Of a stretch of 64,000 nucleotides of DNA, positions 1 through 12,965 are shown one piece after another (the first letter of the stretch is position 1; each line of letters begins with the position of its first letter). Origin of the DNA: Thalassotalea psychrophila (lineage in GTDB: Bacteria > Pseudomonadota > Gammaproteobacteria > Enterobacterales > Alteromonadaceae); NCBI RefSeq assembly GCF_031583595.1, contig NZ_CP134145.1, positions 4,464,001 through 4,528,000 on the forward strand, given 5' to 3'. The notes below the pieces were generated by a model. That model was not told the origin of the DNA. It made no database searches and saw nothing but the letters and a program-made list of their open reading frames with translations. The translations under genes and the position numbers were made by a program.

Positions 1-14
1 AGTTCAGCTATGGG

Positions 15-557
15 TTATGGTTGTTTTCTAATTTGATTAGCACAATGTGCTAAAACAATCGCGCCAGCGGTTGAAACATTTAGGGAGTTACCCATGCCAT
101 ACATAGGAATGTGTATTTGTTGATGACTTAATTGCAATGCAGATTCACTCACGCCTTTACGTTCATTTCCTAATACCAATACACACGGGGATGGATATGT
201 AACTTCGCTATAATCAACGGATTGATGGCACAGTTCAACACTATAAACAGCATATCCCTTTTCCAATAAGGTTTGTAAGCTTGCCGTGGTACTATCACTA
301 TATTCAATACAAACCCATTTAGCTTCATTTCTACAAGCTTTTTGAAATTTCTTATCTGAAATAGTTAGCTCGCCACAGATAATAATTTTTTCAATAGCAA
401 AAGCATCAGCCAAGCGAATAAAAGCACCAATATTGTAGCTATTAGTTACATGGTCTAATACTAGTATCAGGGGGGTTTTTGGCTTATTTAAGTATTCATC
501 TCGTGCTGGTTTGGTTTTTCTAATGTCTTCTTTGCTAAGTTGAATTTTTGAATCCAT
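15..557 (-). CDS. TrmH/SpoU-family RNA 2'-O-methyltransferase
   Basis: A 180-residue SPOUT-class RNA methyltransferase that uses SAM to methylate a ribose 2'-OH in tRNA or rRNA; the exact target cannot be told from sequence. The SpoU motifs are visible: a motif-1 segment DHVTNSYNIGAFIRLADAF, motif 2 around LVLGNERKG, and motif 3 NSLNVSTAGAIVLAH, which form the trefoil-knot SAM site. The frame is open to 716, but the first 53 residues of that longer reading look non-coding in composition. The ATG at 557 has AGGG about 8 nt upstream, so I choose it. Length fits single-domain TrmL/TrmH-like enzymes. It is separate from the downstream SEC-C gene's function as far as can be seen. Confidence 0.85.
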   Translation of the reverse strand: MDSKIQLSKEDIRKTKPARDEYLNKPKTPLILVLDHVTNSYNIGAFIRLADAFAIEKIIICGELTISDKKFQKACRNEAKWVCIEYSDSTTASLQTLLEKGYAVYSVELCHQSVDYSEVTYPSPCVLVLGNERKGVSESALQLSHQQIHIPMYGMGNSLNVSTAGAIVLAHCANQIRKQP

Positions 558-731
558 GTTACGCCCTACTATTGATTTCTTGATTTTTACGCATCTTTTT
601 ACTGCGCTTATAGCACGTTGCAGATCTGCTGAGAATTGTGCAATTTTGTCGCCACCGTTAGTCGATATGATGAAATAACTGGATCTATTGACAATAATGC
701 ATGGAGATACGGACAAATGGACTTGGTATTA

Positions 732-1064
732 TTAGCCGCAACACTTTTTATACTTATTCCCGCTGCCACATGAACAAGGATCATTACGATTCGGGGTTTT
801 ATCGAACGTTGTTGTAGTTGGCTTGTTTAGTATGGCGTTAAGTTCAGTGATATCTTCATCAATGCTGCTATCAACGGTAATATCAGCATAAAGTCCATTA
901 GCGGCAACTTGTGTCTCTACTTCTAACTTTCTTTCATCGTTACAAACCACTAGCGTTAATGGTTTTTTCTCTGTGCCAAGCTTAACCGTACGCTTCGTAT
1001 TATACCCAGTTTTTATGTGATTAACTCTGGTGTGGATACGCCCTTTATAATACAGATCGTGCAT
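732..1064 (-). CDS. SEC-C/SWIM metal-binding motif protein (PBPRA1643 type)
   Basis: A 110-residue protein ending in a classic SEC-C zinc-binding motif (DPCSCGSGNKYKKCCG at about residues 94-109), the same motif that ends SecA. The N-terminal half starts HDLYYKGRIHTRVNHIKTGY and matches my memory of a small gammaproteobacterial family named PBPRA1643. The ATG has GGAG about 9 nt upstream. No catalytic residues are visible; the role is unknown, probably a metal-dependent protein- or ribosome-interaction module. It is transcribed in the same direction as the neighbouring methyltransferase. Confidence 0.8.
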   Translation of the reverse strand: MHDLYYKGRIHTRVNHIKTGYNTKRTVKLGTEKKPLTLVVCNDERKLEVETQVAANGLYADITVDSSIDEDITELNAILNKPTTTTFDKTPNRNDPCSCGSGNKYKKCCG

Positions 1065-1166
1065 GATGTTCTCCGCTAATTAAATACTTGGTTTAAGCGC
1101 GGCAGTATAACGTAAAGTGGCAAATAGTCGACTGTTGAATTAATTGTCTGCCTTTTATTTTGCCTT

Positions 1167-2468
1167 TTACTCAGAATCAGAATATCCCGCCCAAATATCT
1201 GCATTCACTGGCGCTTTATTTTTGCGTTTTTTCTTACCGCTACCTTCAGGTTTTGCCATCGGTTTATCTACGCTTGAAAGGTTAACTTCATCGGCTTCAA
1301 AACCCTCTACTTGCTCACGTTCAAGACGAATCTTGTTCTTCTTTTCGATGACTTTAAAATGGTGATAATCTTCATGATCGATAAGCGATAACGCTAAACC
1401 CACTTCACCGGCACGGCCACTTCGACCAATACGGTGCATGTAGTCTGATGGACTTCTTGGTAAGTCAAAATTGATCACCACCGGCAGCTTTTCGATGTCT
1501 AGGCCGCGAGCAGCAATGTCAGTTGCAATTAACACTTCAATCTCACCCGCTTTAAAAGAGTCAAGTACACGACTACGTGCGCCTTGGCCCTTATCGCCAT
1601 GAAACACTTCGGCAGCAATACCACGTTTAGAGAGTTTTTCAGCTAAGTGATTACAGCTGTTTTTGGCATTGACGAAAATAAGTGCTTGTCGCCATTGCTG
1701 TTGTATGATCAAATGCGCTAATACAGCTGTTTTTTCGCCTTTGTTAACGGTGAAAACGCGCTGCACCAGGGTACTGGCGTCGCTACTCTGCACTTGTATT
1801 TCAACTGGGTTGTTGAGCAATTCTTGAGTTAACGCCTGTACTTGCTCAGGAAAGGTCGCGGAAAATAATAAGGTTTGTTTGCTCGACGGCGTTAATGCTA
1901 ATAGCTCAGATAACTCGGCAGTAAAACCTAAACTTAACATCCGATCGGCTTCATCAAGCACTAAGGTTTTAACCCTATCTAGCTTAATGGCATTACTTGA
2001 AATTAAATCGAGTAATCGACCAGGCGTAGCAACCAAAATATCAGTGCCGCCTCGTAATGCGAGCATCTGAGTATTCGCTGAGACACCACCAAAAACAGCA
2101 ACCGTTTTAATCACGCCGTTAAAATGCACCGCATAAGATTTAATGCTGTCAGCAACTTGCTTAGCTAGTTCACGGGTAGGCACCAAAATCAATCCGGCAA
2201 CATAGTTACCTTTACTGCTTTTGCTACTCAGTGGTTTTTCAGCCTGCTGTTGTACAAAGATCTGCTGCAAAATAGGTAGCGCAAAGGTAGCTGTTTTACC
2301 CGAGCCAGTATTTGCCCCTGCAATTAAATCACGGCCTGCTAATACACTTGGAATAGCTTGTGCTTGAATGGGCGTTGGCTGCTGATATCCCAACTCAGCT
2401 AATCGAGCTAACAAAGGTGAAATAAGGCCAAGTTCAGTAAAGTTTGCTGGCGTTGTGACAGTAGTCAT
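1167..2468 (-). CDS. DEAD-box ATP-dependent RNA helicase (SrmB/RhlE-like)
   Basis: A 433-residue RNA helicase. The ordered motifs are all present: Q-motif (GYQQPTPIQAQAIP, about 28-41), Walker A GANTGSGKT (about 52-60), PTRELA, TPGR, DEAD, SAT, ARGLDIE and HRIGRSGR, followed by a basic tail (GKKKRKNKAP). Such proteins unwind short RNA duplexes during ribosome assembly or mRNA decay in the cytosol. Length and the short basic C-terminus fit RhlE or SrmB-like members; sequence alone does not decide which. It is monocistronic with its own upstream gap. Confidence 0.93.
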   Translation of the reverse strand: MTTVTTPANFTELGLISPLLARLAELGYQQPTPIQAQAIPSVLAGRDLIAGANTGSGKTATFALPILQQIFVQQQAEKPLSSKSSKGNYVAGLILVPTRELAKQVADSIKSYAVHFNGVIKTVAVFGGVSANTQMLALRGGTDILVATPGRLLDLISSNAIKLDRVKTLVLDEADRMLSLGFTAELSELLALTPSSKQTLLFSATFPEQVQALTQELLNNPVEIQVQSSDASTLVQRVFTVNKGEKTAVLAHLIIQQQWRQALIFVNAKNSCNHLAEKLSKRGIAAEVFHGDKGQGARSRVLDSFKAGEIEVLIATDIAARGLDIEKLPVVINFDLPRSPSDYMHRIGRSGRAGEVGLALSLIDHEDYHHFKVIEKKNKIRLEREQVEGFEADEVNLSSVDKPMAKPEGSGKKKRKNKAPVNADIWAGYSDSE

Positions 2469-2729
2469 TAATATAAAGGCTCAAAGCTAAGATTATAACC
2501 CATTATTTTAGCGTATTTATGCTCTGCAAGTTAGCGAAATTGAACAAACTTTCGCTTTTTAGATCTTCGCTTGGCAAGAACTGATCAGATAATGTTGCAA
2601 AATTTAATTACTCAAGAGGATGACGTGTAGCTTTTCTTCTTTCATCTCAGTCGATATAATGAATTCGATCGAAACAAAAAATTAACAAAAGTTAATCATA
2701 AAAATAATAATAATTTTGAGGTATTTGGG

Positions 2730-4949
2730 ATGATCTTTAAACCTGCACAGCACTCCACCGCTATTCGTACTGCGTTATCATTATTACTACTGACATTAAC
2801 CGCCTGTGGCGGTAGCAGTAGTGGCAGTAAAGATACCCAAGCCCCCACTATCAGCCTAGTTGGAGATAATCCGATGACGGTGGCCCATGGCGTGACTTTT
2901 ACTGACCCGGGCAGCAGCATAAGCGACAATGTCGACACTGGTTTAAGCGCAAGCGTTAGCGGTAGTGTTGATACCAACGCGCTAGGCAGTTACAGCTTGA
3001 ATTACAGCGTAACTGACAAAGCGGGTAATAGTGCCACTGTTGAACGTATCGTGAATGTTACTGATCAAACTGTGCCATTACTTACCTTAATTGGCGAACA
3101 AACTATCATGGTGGAGCAAAATAGCAGCTTTACTGATCCTGGTAGCAATACCAGTGATAATATAGACAGCGAGCTTGTTGTAACGGTAACCGGGGAGGTA
3201 GATCTGACAAAGGTAGGCAGTTACACCCTCAGCTATAATGTAACCGATAGTGCTGGTAATACTGCAGTTACGGTGACAAGAACCGTCGAAGTCACCGCAA
3301 TAACTGGTCAGTTAGTTGGTAGCATTATTTCAGGTTTGCCTTATCAAACAGAAACACAATCTGGGCTTACCAACGCTGAGGGGCAATATAAATACCTAAC
3401 AAATGAAAGCATTAGCTTTGCCTTAGGCGATACCCCTATTGGAGATACTGTTGGTGTTCAAAAAGAGTTATCCCTTACCGATATAATCTCAGATGCAGTG
3501 TTGTACACCACTTATGGACAGTTGCATAACCTCGATAAATTACCTGATTACCACAGTGATAAAGAAGCATTTTTTCGTTTCAATAATACCCTTAGCTTGC
3601 TGGAAAGTATTGATGATGACTCCAATCCAGATAATGGTATTAATATTCCAGCTGGCGTGGTGACTCTGTTTAATGGCAAAACAATAAACCTTAAACAACA
3701 TATGTTTTATTTAGCCGGAAAAGGAAGACGATATGGCGATGGAGATAAAACGTTAAAGCATGTTTTACAACCTGCTGCTGCCCAAGGATTTATTGATAGT
3801 GGTAATATTGTTGATTATGGCATTGCCCTAGATAATTACTACCGACTTAATGGCATTGCTCACCAGTTTGAAGTTATGGTAAAAAGCAGTACTGATAACG
3901 GTGAAGATGGCAGCATCGATGCCACCGAAGTTTTTACCTATGACAGCCTTGGTAATGTTACCTCCTATGTTGAAGATGATAATAATGATGGCAATCCGAG
4001 CTACATTAGATTAGTTACATTTAACGAGAATGGGCGCGAACTTAGTTACACTTATGATGAGGATGGTGACGGAATAGCCAATCAAATCAGCTATCGCCAT
4101 TACGATCTTAATGGTAACCAAATAAAGTATGAAAGAGATCAAGGTGCGGATGGTAATTTTGACGGAATATCTTACGATGAGTTTGATAACTATGGCAATG
4201 AAATCAGTTATAGCTACGATAATAACGGTGACGGCACCATTAATGAATCTGGCAGTTCAACTTTTGATGCGAACGGTAACAGGTTAACGAATAGCTACGA
4301 TGTAGATAACGATGGGCTAGCAGAACAGAACTCTGAATATACTTATGATGAGCGAGGTAATAGGCTCAGCAGCATTAGCTATAATAGTGACAAAAGTGTA
4401 CGCACAGGACTAAGCCAATACAGCTATGATGAGCGAGATAATAGAATATCAGCGAACTATGACTGGGATGGCGATGGTAACTTTGAACAAACAGAAACAA
4501 CTAGCTACGATATTAACAACAATAGATTAATTGAACAGCGCGATGATGACAACGACGGCAATATAGACTGGATTTCCATCTATAGTTACGACGACTTAGG
4601 TAACCAAGTTTTTTCCAGCTATGACGAAGTTGGGGTAAACAAAGACAGTTATTACTATACCTTTGACAGTTTTGGCAACAGGCTAACCTATCAGGGAGAT
4701 GATAATAGCGACGGCACTATAAATGACATCTTTACCCACATCTATGACAGTGATGGGTATATGTTGTCACAAGAGTATGACTGGGGTAATGACGGAAGTT
4801 TAACCTATGCTTATTATTACACTCACAACAGTGCCGGAAATATGTTGTCTCGCAGAGAAGATACTGATGGCGACGGTAACATCGACAAACTAGTCACATA
4901 CACTTTAGCACCTGCAACCTTCAGAGCTGTGTTCTACAACATTTTCTAG
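2730..4949 (+). CDS. Secreted lipoprotein with two DUF5011-type Ig domains and YD-like repeats
   Basis: A 739-residue predicted lipoprotein. The N-terminus has a signal peptide ending in a lipobox (LTLTACGG, about residues 21-28). Two bacterial Ig-like domains of the DUF5011 kind follow (about 36-112 and 114-188), each with a TDPG-S-ISDN type core and a D-[KS]-AGN segment. After a middle region, about residues 370-730 contain around a dozen units of roughly 28 residues built on a pattern like YD-x-x-GN...SY-x-x-D-x-DGDG. These units resemble YD/RHS repeats combined with calcium-binding DxDGDG loops. It is probably a surface or extracellular adhesin-like protein; no enzyme domain is seen. A strong hairpin follows the stop. 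Confidence 0.8.
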   Translation: MIFKPAQHSTAIRTALSLLLLTLTACGGSSSGSKDTQAPTISLVGDNPMTVAHGVTFTDPGSSISDNVDTGLSASVSGSVDTNALGSYSLNYSVTDKAGNSATVERIVNVTDQTVPLLTLIGEQTIMVEQNSSFTDPGSNTSDNIDSELVVTVTGEVDLTKVGSYTLSYNVTDSAGNTAVTVTRTVEVTAITGQLVGSIISGLPYQTETQSGLTNAEGQYKYLTNESISFALGDTPIGDTVGVQKELSLTDIISDAVLYTTYGQLHNLDKLPDYHSDKEAFFRFNNTLSLLESIDDDSNPDNGINIPAGVVTLFNGKTINLKQHMFYLAGKGRRYGDGDKTLKHVLQPAAAQGFIDSGNIVDYGIALDNYYRLNGIAHQFEVMVKSSTDNGEDGSIDATEVFTYDSLGNVTSYVEDDNNDGNPSYIRLVTFNENGRELSYTYDEDGDGIANQISYRHYDLNGNQIKYERDQGADGNFDGISYDEFDNYGNEISYSYDNNGDGTINESGSSTFDANGNRLTNSYDVDNDGLAEQNSEYTYDERGNRLSSISYNSDKSVRTGLSQYSYDERDNRISANYDWDGDGNFEQTETTSYDINNNRLIEQRDDDNDGNIDWISIYSYDDLGNQVFSSYDEVGVNKDSYYYTFDSFGNRLTYQGDDNSDGTINDIFTHIYDSDGYMLSQEYDWGNDGSLTYAYYYTHNSAGNMLSRREDTDGDGNIDKLVTYTLAPATFRAVFYNIF

Positions 4950-4958
4950 AAAATAAAG

Positions 4959-4979
4959 CCCCTCTTCAATGAAGAGGGG
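4959..4979 (+). terminator. Hairpin after the repeat lipoprotein
   Basis: Perfect 8-bp stem cccctctt / aagagggg with a 5-nt loop, 10 nt after the stop codon at 4949. The run of T after it is short, so termination efficiency is uncertain. Confidence 0.7.
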
Positions 4980-4991
4980 TACCTTTAAACT

Positions 4992-5027
4992 GGAGGAGAT
5001 TCCATCCAAAAACATGATGGAATGACG
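4992..5027. repeat. REP-like palindrome, copy 1
   Basis: The segment begins GGAGGAG, has stem arms ATTCCATC (4999-5006) and GATGGAAT (5016-5023), and ends AATGACG. The same architecture (GGAG end, stem-loop, AATGACG end) recurs at 19528-19555, 19968-19995 and, less exactly, 57344-57375. It lies between a rightward and a leftward gene, typical for REP elements. Confidence 0.55.
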
Positions 5028-5148
5028 CTGTTCTATTCTAGTTTTGAGTTTTCTCAAGTTGGTGCTTTGATTTTGCCAAAAAAAACCTCATTAGGTTTTC
5101 CAAAATGACGTTTTTCAATTTTCGTTTCTAGTTTCTAGTTTCTCAAAA

Positions 5149-8479
<3,331 letters not shown>

Positions 8480-8480
<1 letters not shown>

Positions 8481-9646
8481 TAGTTACCCACCGCTTGCGA
8501 TGCTGTTAGTGCATGGCTTAAATCTTCAATAATATCGCTAATATCTTCAAGGCCAACCGAAACACGAATAAGTGTTTGGCTGATACCTGCAGTTTTTTGT
8601 GCTGCTAAATCCATGCCCGCATGGGTCATAGTAGATGGATGAGAAATTAGGCTTTCAACACCACCTAAAGATTGTGCCAAAGTAAATAACTTAACATTGG
8701 CAAATAAAGTTTTAACCTGCTCTACACCACCATTAAGTTCAAATGAAAACATGCTACCAAATCCGGCTTGTTGTGCTTTGGCTATTTCGTGCCCTGGATG
8801 ATCAACTAAACCTGGATAATGGATAGTGCTTATAGCCGGGTGGCTTTGTAAAAAATGCACTAGTTGCTTGGTATTTTCATCATGTTGTTTTAAGCGAATA
8901 GGTAAGGTTTTAATACCGCGTAAGGTTAAATAGCTATCAAATGGGGAACCGGTAATACCAATACAGTTCGCCCACCAAGTTAACGTTTCACCAAGTTCAG
9001 CATCTTTAGTAACTATCGCGCCACCAACAACATCGGAGTGACCATTAATAAATTTGGTGGTTGAATGAATAACAATATCTGCGCCTAAATCTAATGGTCG
9101 CTGTAATAATGGCGATAAAAAAGTATTGTCTACGGCAACTAAAGCACCAACTTGTTTAGCTTGCTGACAAATTTTAGCGATATCAACAAGGCGTAATAAT
9201 GGGTTACTAGGGGTTTCTAATAAAACTAATTTAGGCTTTTGCGCTAGTGCATCACTAAGTTGCTGCTCATTAGTTTGATCAACAACCTGTAATTTGAATA
9301 CGCCGCGAGCAGCCAAGTGAGTGAATAAACGGTAGCTACCACCATAACAATCATGTGGGATAAGTAGGGTATCTTCGCTAGTAAGTAACTGGCAAACCAA
9401 ATGAATAGCTGACATACCTGTACTAGTAATTACACCTGTACTGCCACCTTCTAAGTCAGCAATAACCTCTGCTAAGGTAGTTCGCGTTGGATTACCACTA
9501 CGTGAGTAATCATACTGACGCTTTTCATTAAAGCCTTTTAAGCTATAAGTACTCGATAAATGCATAGCAGGTACTACAGCGCCATGATGTTCATCACTAT
9601 TTATGCCTGCTTGTACAGCTATTGTATTCAATTTATCGTGTTTCAT
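8480..9646 (-). CDS. metB: Cystathionine gamma-synthase
   Basis: A 388-residue PLP enzyme of the Cys/Met metabolism family, joining O-succinylhomoserine and cysteine to cystathionine. The PLP-lysine motif is present as HSTTKFINGHSDVVGG (about 195-210), as is the YSRSGNPTR motif near residue 47. It is the first gene of the metBLF operon, divergent from metJ, with tandem met boxes in between. Confidence 0.93.
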
Positions 9647-9687
9647 AATGAGCTCTTTGTCAGTTATTTTGGTTTAAATTTAAAACT

Positions 9688-9783
9688 AGATGTTTAGACG
9701 TCTATAAATCTAAACGTATTCGTCTTCGAGGTCAAGAAGTTTTAGCCATCTAAACATCTTTGCTTTTAGATGTTGACTAGATT
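9688..9783. promoter_or_regulatory. Two clusters of MetJ operators (met boxes) between metB and metJ
   Basis: Tandem 8-bp units near the AGACGTCT consensus: agatgttt (9688-9695), agacgtct (9696-9703, perfect), ataaatct and aaacgtat (9704-9719) form the metB-proximal cluster. A second cluster agccatct, aaacatct, ..., agatgttg (9744-9775) lies nearer metJ. The placement predicts MetJ-SAM repression of metBLF and autoregulation of metJ. Confidence 0.85.
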
Positions 9784-9886
9784 TATATAACCAGTACAAT
9801 TTAGTTATTAGTTATACTCGTAATCATTCAATGTACGGGTACATAAAAACAAAGAACTAGAAAACTTATTTAAATGGGGAATATCG

Positions 9887-10213
9887 ATGGCTGAATGGAA
9901 TGGGGAATACATCAATCCTTATGCACAACACGGTAAAAAAAGTGAGCAAGTTAAAAAGATCACTGTATCTATACCGTTGCGAGTTTTAAAAGTTCTTACC
10001 GACGAAAGAACACGCAGACAGGTGCAAAACTTACGTCATGCAACTAATAGTGAATTACTTTGCGAGGCATTTTTACATGCGTTTACTGGCCAACCATTAC
10101 CAGACGATGCTGATTTAGCTAAAGGTAATGAACAAGTTTTACCGGAAAGTGTACGTAAAATTTTAGAAGAGCAAGGCGTTACCGACTTTTCTGAGTATGA
10201 AGAACAAGAATAA
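9887..10213 (+). CDS. metJ: Methionine regulon repressor
   Basis: A 108-residue MetJ. The ribbon-helix-helix region ([19 protein letters not shown], about 23-41) and the [20 protein letters not shown] helix segment are nearly identical to E. coli MetJ, which binds met boxes when loaded with SAM. It is divergent from metB across the boxes at 9688-9783. Confidence 0.96.
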   Translation: MAEWNGEYINPYAQHGKKSEQVKKITVSIPLRVLKVLTDERTRRQVQNLRHATNSELLCEAFLHAFTGQPLPDDADLAKGNEQVLPESVRKILEEQGVTDFSEYEEQE

Positions 10214-10270
10214 ATAAATTCGTTTCTCACCTTCCTTTGCCATATCTATGGTCCTAGAGGGTATACACAA

Positions 10271-10300
10271 AAAAACAGCACCTATTATGGTGCTGTTTTT
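10271..10300. terminator. Bidirectional intrinsic terminator after metJ
   Basis: A 12-bp stem aaaaacagcacc / ggtgctgttttt with a 6-nt loop. The A-run on the left and T-run on the right give a U-tract for both strands. It lies between metJ and the convergent dehydrogenase. Confidence 0.88.
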
Positions 10301-10314
10301 ATTTAAATATATTG

Positions 10315-11355
10315 TTATGCATTTGGCGTTAAAATCACCTTTCCATCGCTCTTATGTACGGCATAATGTTCAAGTGCGGTGGCAAAACCATCAAAATCAA
10401 ACTGACCATAAATATCCGTTTGAAAAATACCTTCGGCAAATAGTTTTTGTACTTTTTTGCTTAAGCCAAGTACTTGCCATGGTTTAGCATTACCAATGTA
10501 AGTTGCTAACCAAAAGCCTTCAATTTTTTGATTTTTAAATATCACATCAGCAACAGCAAATTGGCCACCAATGGGATCTTGAGTTTCAGTTAATCGACCA
10601 TAAACAATACCTGTAGAGCCAATAGGCATACAGCTCATTGTTTTTGGTGTATCAACATCGGCTACAGCATCTAATAGCACAGTTGCCTTTAACTCTTTAC
10701 TCGCCAGCTTTAACTCATCTCGAAACGATTCAGTATCAGTTAAAATTACTCTATCCGCACCTAACTGCTCTAATACTGCAACATTGGACTTTGAACGCAC
10801 AATAGCAATAGTTTTTATGCCTTGCATTTTGGCATAGCGAATCACCCCTTTGCCTACTTGGCTTGCTGCTGCATTAATGACTACAGCTTTTGCGCCTAGC
10901 TCTTTAGCTCGCTCTATTAAGCACACCGAAGTACAAGGATTAACGATAATTGTTGAAGCCTGATCGTCACTTATTTCTTTGCGTACAGGTAAACAGTAAC
11001 TTGCCTTGGTGATTGCATATTGTGCCCAAACGCCATCTTTACCCGGCGTTGCCGAAACAGCTACGCGTTTGCCATTTAGCCACTTACCATATAAACCGGC
11101 ATTAGCTGCAATGATCTCACCGCAACCTTCAAACCCGGCATAAGCTCCATCTACTGGAGGTAAGCCATATTTTCCCATTAAGTAAACTAAATCGGATGGA
11201 TTAATAGGCGCAGCAGACATTTTTACTAATACTTCTCCGCGCTTTAGTTTTGGCAAAGGCTTTTCAATAAGGGTTATACGATCACTTAATGGTGCGTCTA
11301 AATTGTCAATAAAATTTAAGGCAAAGCCTTTATTGGTGGTTGGGTATGTGCTCAA
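10315..11355 (-). CDS. Zinc-free MDR-family dehydrogenase (quinone/enoyl reductase type)
   Basis: A 346-residue medium-chain dehydrogenase/reductase. An N-terminal GroES-like part with APINPSDLVYLMGKYG and a Rossmann part with VINAAASQVGKGVIRYAKMQG (about 158-178) place it with quinone oxidoreductases and mitochondrial 2-enoyl reductase-like proteins; no catalytic zinc ligands are evident. It would reduce an activated C=C bond with NADPH. The frame starts with TTG at 11355, and no ATG occurs until residue 46, so a TTG start is likely. A strong terminator separates it from the CitE-like gene upstream. Confidence 0.82.
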   Translation of the reverse strand: MSTYPTTNKGFALNFIDNLDAPLSDRITLIEKPLPKLKRGEVLVKMSAAPINPSDLVYLMGKYGLPPVDGAYAGFEGCGEIIAANAGLYGKWLNGKRVAVSATPGKDGVWAQYAITKASYCLPVRKEISDDQASTIIVNPCTSVCLIERAKELGAKAVVINAAASQVGKGVIRYAKMQGIKTIAIVRSKSNVAVLEQLGADRVILTDTESFRDELKLASKELKATVLLDAVADVDTPKTMSCMPIGSTGIVYGRLTETQDPIGGQFAVADVIFKNQKIEGFWLATYIGNAKPWQVLGLSKKVQKLFAEGIFQTDIYGQFDFDGFATALEHYAVHKSDGKVILTPNA

Positions 11356-11375
11356 TGTTTGTCTCTAAAGTAAAA

Positions 11376-11406
11376 AACGGTCAATATTAGAATAATATTG
11401 ACCGTT
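11376..11406 (-). terminator. Strong intrinsic terminator of the leftward CitE-like gene
   Basis: A perfect 14-bp inverted repeat (11376-11389 and 11393-11406) with a 3-nt loop, followed on the minus strand by a run of six T. It ends transcripts from the gene at 11585-12574 just before the TTG start of the dehydrogenase. Confidence 0.85.
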
Positions 11407-11584
11407 GATAATTGATAGCTTTTTAATTCAAGGATGAATTAACTTAGAATTGCCATGGATGGCTTAAATTCTGTAATTTTTAAAGTTCAGTAACTGGCTA
11501 TCGCCATAACGCGCGAATAAATTCACGCCAACCAGGTTGGTCCGAATTCATTCGGACGTTATCCTCGAAAAGCACACGGTACTA

Positions 11585-12574
11585 TTAAAAAAATGCCGCT
11601 TTAGCTGCTTCGCTTATTTCAATGTCACTCATTTGCGCACGCTGTAATAACTCCCAAAAGTAACGATACGTTGCTCTATCGTGTAATTCACCTTTATGTT
11701 GAATTGGTCCCCAGCTATTTGCTTGAGCCGCAAGTAAAATAGCTTCAGCATCTTCTACTTCTTCAAAATTAGGCTTCATAGCATCAACAATTGCGGTAAT
11801 TTGAGTTGGATAAATACTCCACATACGCATAAAACCAAACTCGTTGCGCGCACGACTAGCATCGTCAGTAGTTTGTTGAGTATTTTTTAAATCCAATGTC
11901 ACGTTATGTGCCGGTACTACACCATTTGCAAGTGCGGCCGCGACTAATTCAGTTTTTGCACGTTTTAATAATGCATGGTCAAATTGACCAGGACTACGCA
12001 TACAAGATGCAGGGATCGCACCATAGTGACCAGATACAAAATCCATCATGCCAAAATCTAACAACTGTACCCATGGAGTTGCTGCTATTTGCCAAACGTC
12101 ACGTAATGCGCCATGTGTTTCAATCAGAACATGTACAGGGATTTCTCGGTCGATTGAGTGGAATTTAGCAAGACCTTGAATGTAAGTCACCATTTCCAGA
12201 ATTTGTGCACCTTCAGTACATTTTGGCAGAGTTATGTATGCAAGTTTGTGCCCACAACCTGGGATTAAAATGTCTAAATCTTTTTTCCAATGCGGATGCG
12301 ATGGATCATGGATACGTACACCCATCATATTAAATTCATTGTCATCACTACCTATGATACGTGCGACCATTTCAGCATGTTCTTTTTCAGAACCTGCCGC
12401 AGCGCCATCTTCACAATCACAGGTAATATCAAATACTTGACCTATATCTTTTTGCATTTGCATTGCTTTGAGGATCAGCTTTTCTGAACCGGCAAAATGT
12501 TCACAGCTTGGGATCACTGGAAATGGTTTCTCCGCATCAAAAAGTGCGTCATTTGGATGTACAGTTGCAGACAT
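11585..12574 (-). CDS. CitE/HpcH-HpaI-type CoA lyase, malyl-CoA lyase-like
   Basis: A 329-residue TIM-barrel lyase of the HpcH/HpaI-CitE superfamily, whose members cleave or form malyl-, methylmalyl- or citramalyl-CoA. Visible marks are CDCEDGAAAG (about 53-62), the metal-ligand segment VLIETHGA, and LLDFGMMDFVSG with the second acidic ligand. It is the only gene in its transcription unit and is divergent from a second CitE-like gene at 12966. Substrate unknown; the neighbouring mesaconyl-CoA hydratase suggests a branched 3-hydroxydicarboxyl-CoA. Confidence 0.78.
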   Translation of the reverse strand: MSATVHPNDALFDAEKPFPVIPSCEHFAGSEKLILKAMQMQKDIGQVFDITCDCEDGAAAGSEKEHAEMVARIIGSDDNEFNMMGVRIHDPSHPHWKKDLDILIPGCGHKLAYITLPKCTEGAQILEMVTYIQGLAKFHSIDREIPVHVLIETHGALRDVWQIAATPWVQLLDFGMMDFVSGHYGAIPASCMRSPGQFDHALLKRAKTELVAAALANGVVPAHNVTLDLKNTQQTTDDASRARNEFGFMRMWSIYPTQITAIVDAMKPNFEEVEDAEAILLAAQANSWGPIQHKGELHDRATYRYFWELLQRAQMSDIEISEAAKAAFF

Positions 12575-12965
12575 TTAAAATTCCTCAAGTTTATTTCAGT
12601 GGTGTAAATTAATTACAGATGCTCTGTAATAAGTCAATGCTTGGTCAACAAAATTAGACTAAATGATTAGGGTAGTTAAACTTAATTATGCAAACTACCA
12701 CTAATGGATTAGATACATTAACACTAAAATTGTTTATACATTAATAATATAAAATTAATAAAAAGCATGTTGTTGCCTAGGTGCCACATCGACTCCTAGT
12801 TAATTGTTATAACTTACACTACAACATAAGATTCAAAATTCAAACACTTTTTTAAAACAATTGTTTGAAATGTTTACTCTAATTGTGTAAGTATAGATAA
12901 AAGTTTTCATGGAAATGACAATGTTTTTCAAAAATTGGCTATTAAACAACCTAGGGGAGAAGTAA
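12575..12965. promoter_or_regulatory. Divergent promoter region between two CitE-like genes
   Basis: 391 bp without a gene, very AT-rich. It contains an inverted repeat ttcaaac (12839-12845) / gtttgaa (12863-12869), and a half-site-like TGTTATAA at about 12806 that resembles the palindromes near 27.1-27.4 kb. The rightward gene has a good ribosome site (GGGGAGAA just before 12966). No reliable -35/-10 pair could be assigned by eye. Confidence 0.4.

Noticed and set aside
15..716. Longer reading of the RNA methyltransferase from 716
   Set aside because: The first 53 residues are unlike the family, and the ATG at 557 has a ribosome site.
2696..2977. Leftward open frame over the start of the repeat lipoprotein
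   Set aside because: Antisense to a clear signal peptide and Ig domain; composition is a shadow of that gene.
9661..9800. CRISPR-like spaced repeats between metB and metJ
   Set aside because: The 8-bp units are met boxes; spacing and length do not fit a CRISPR array.
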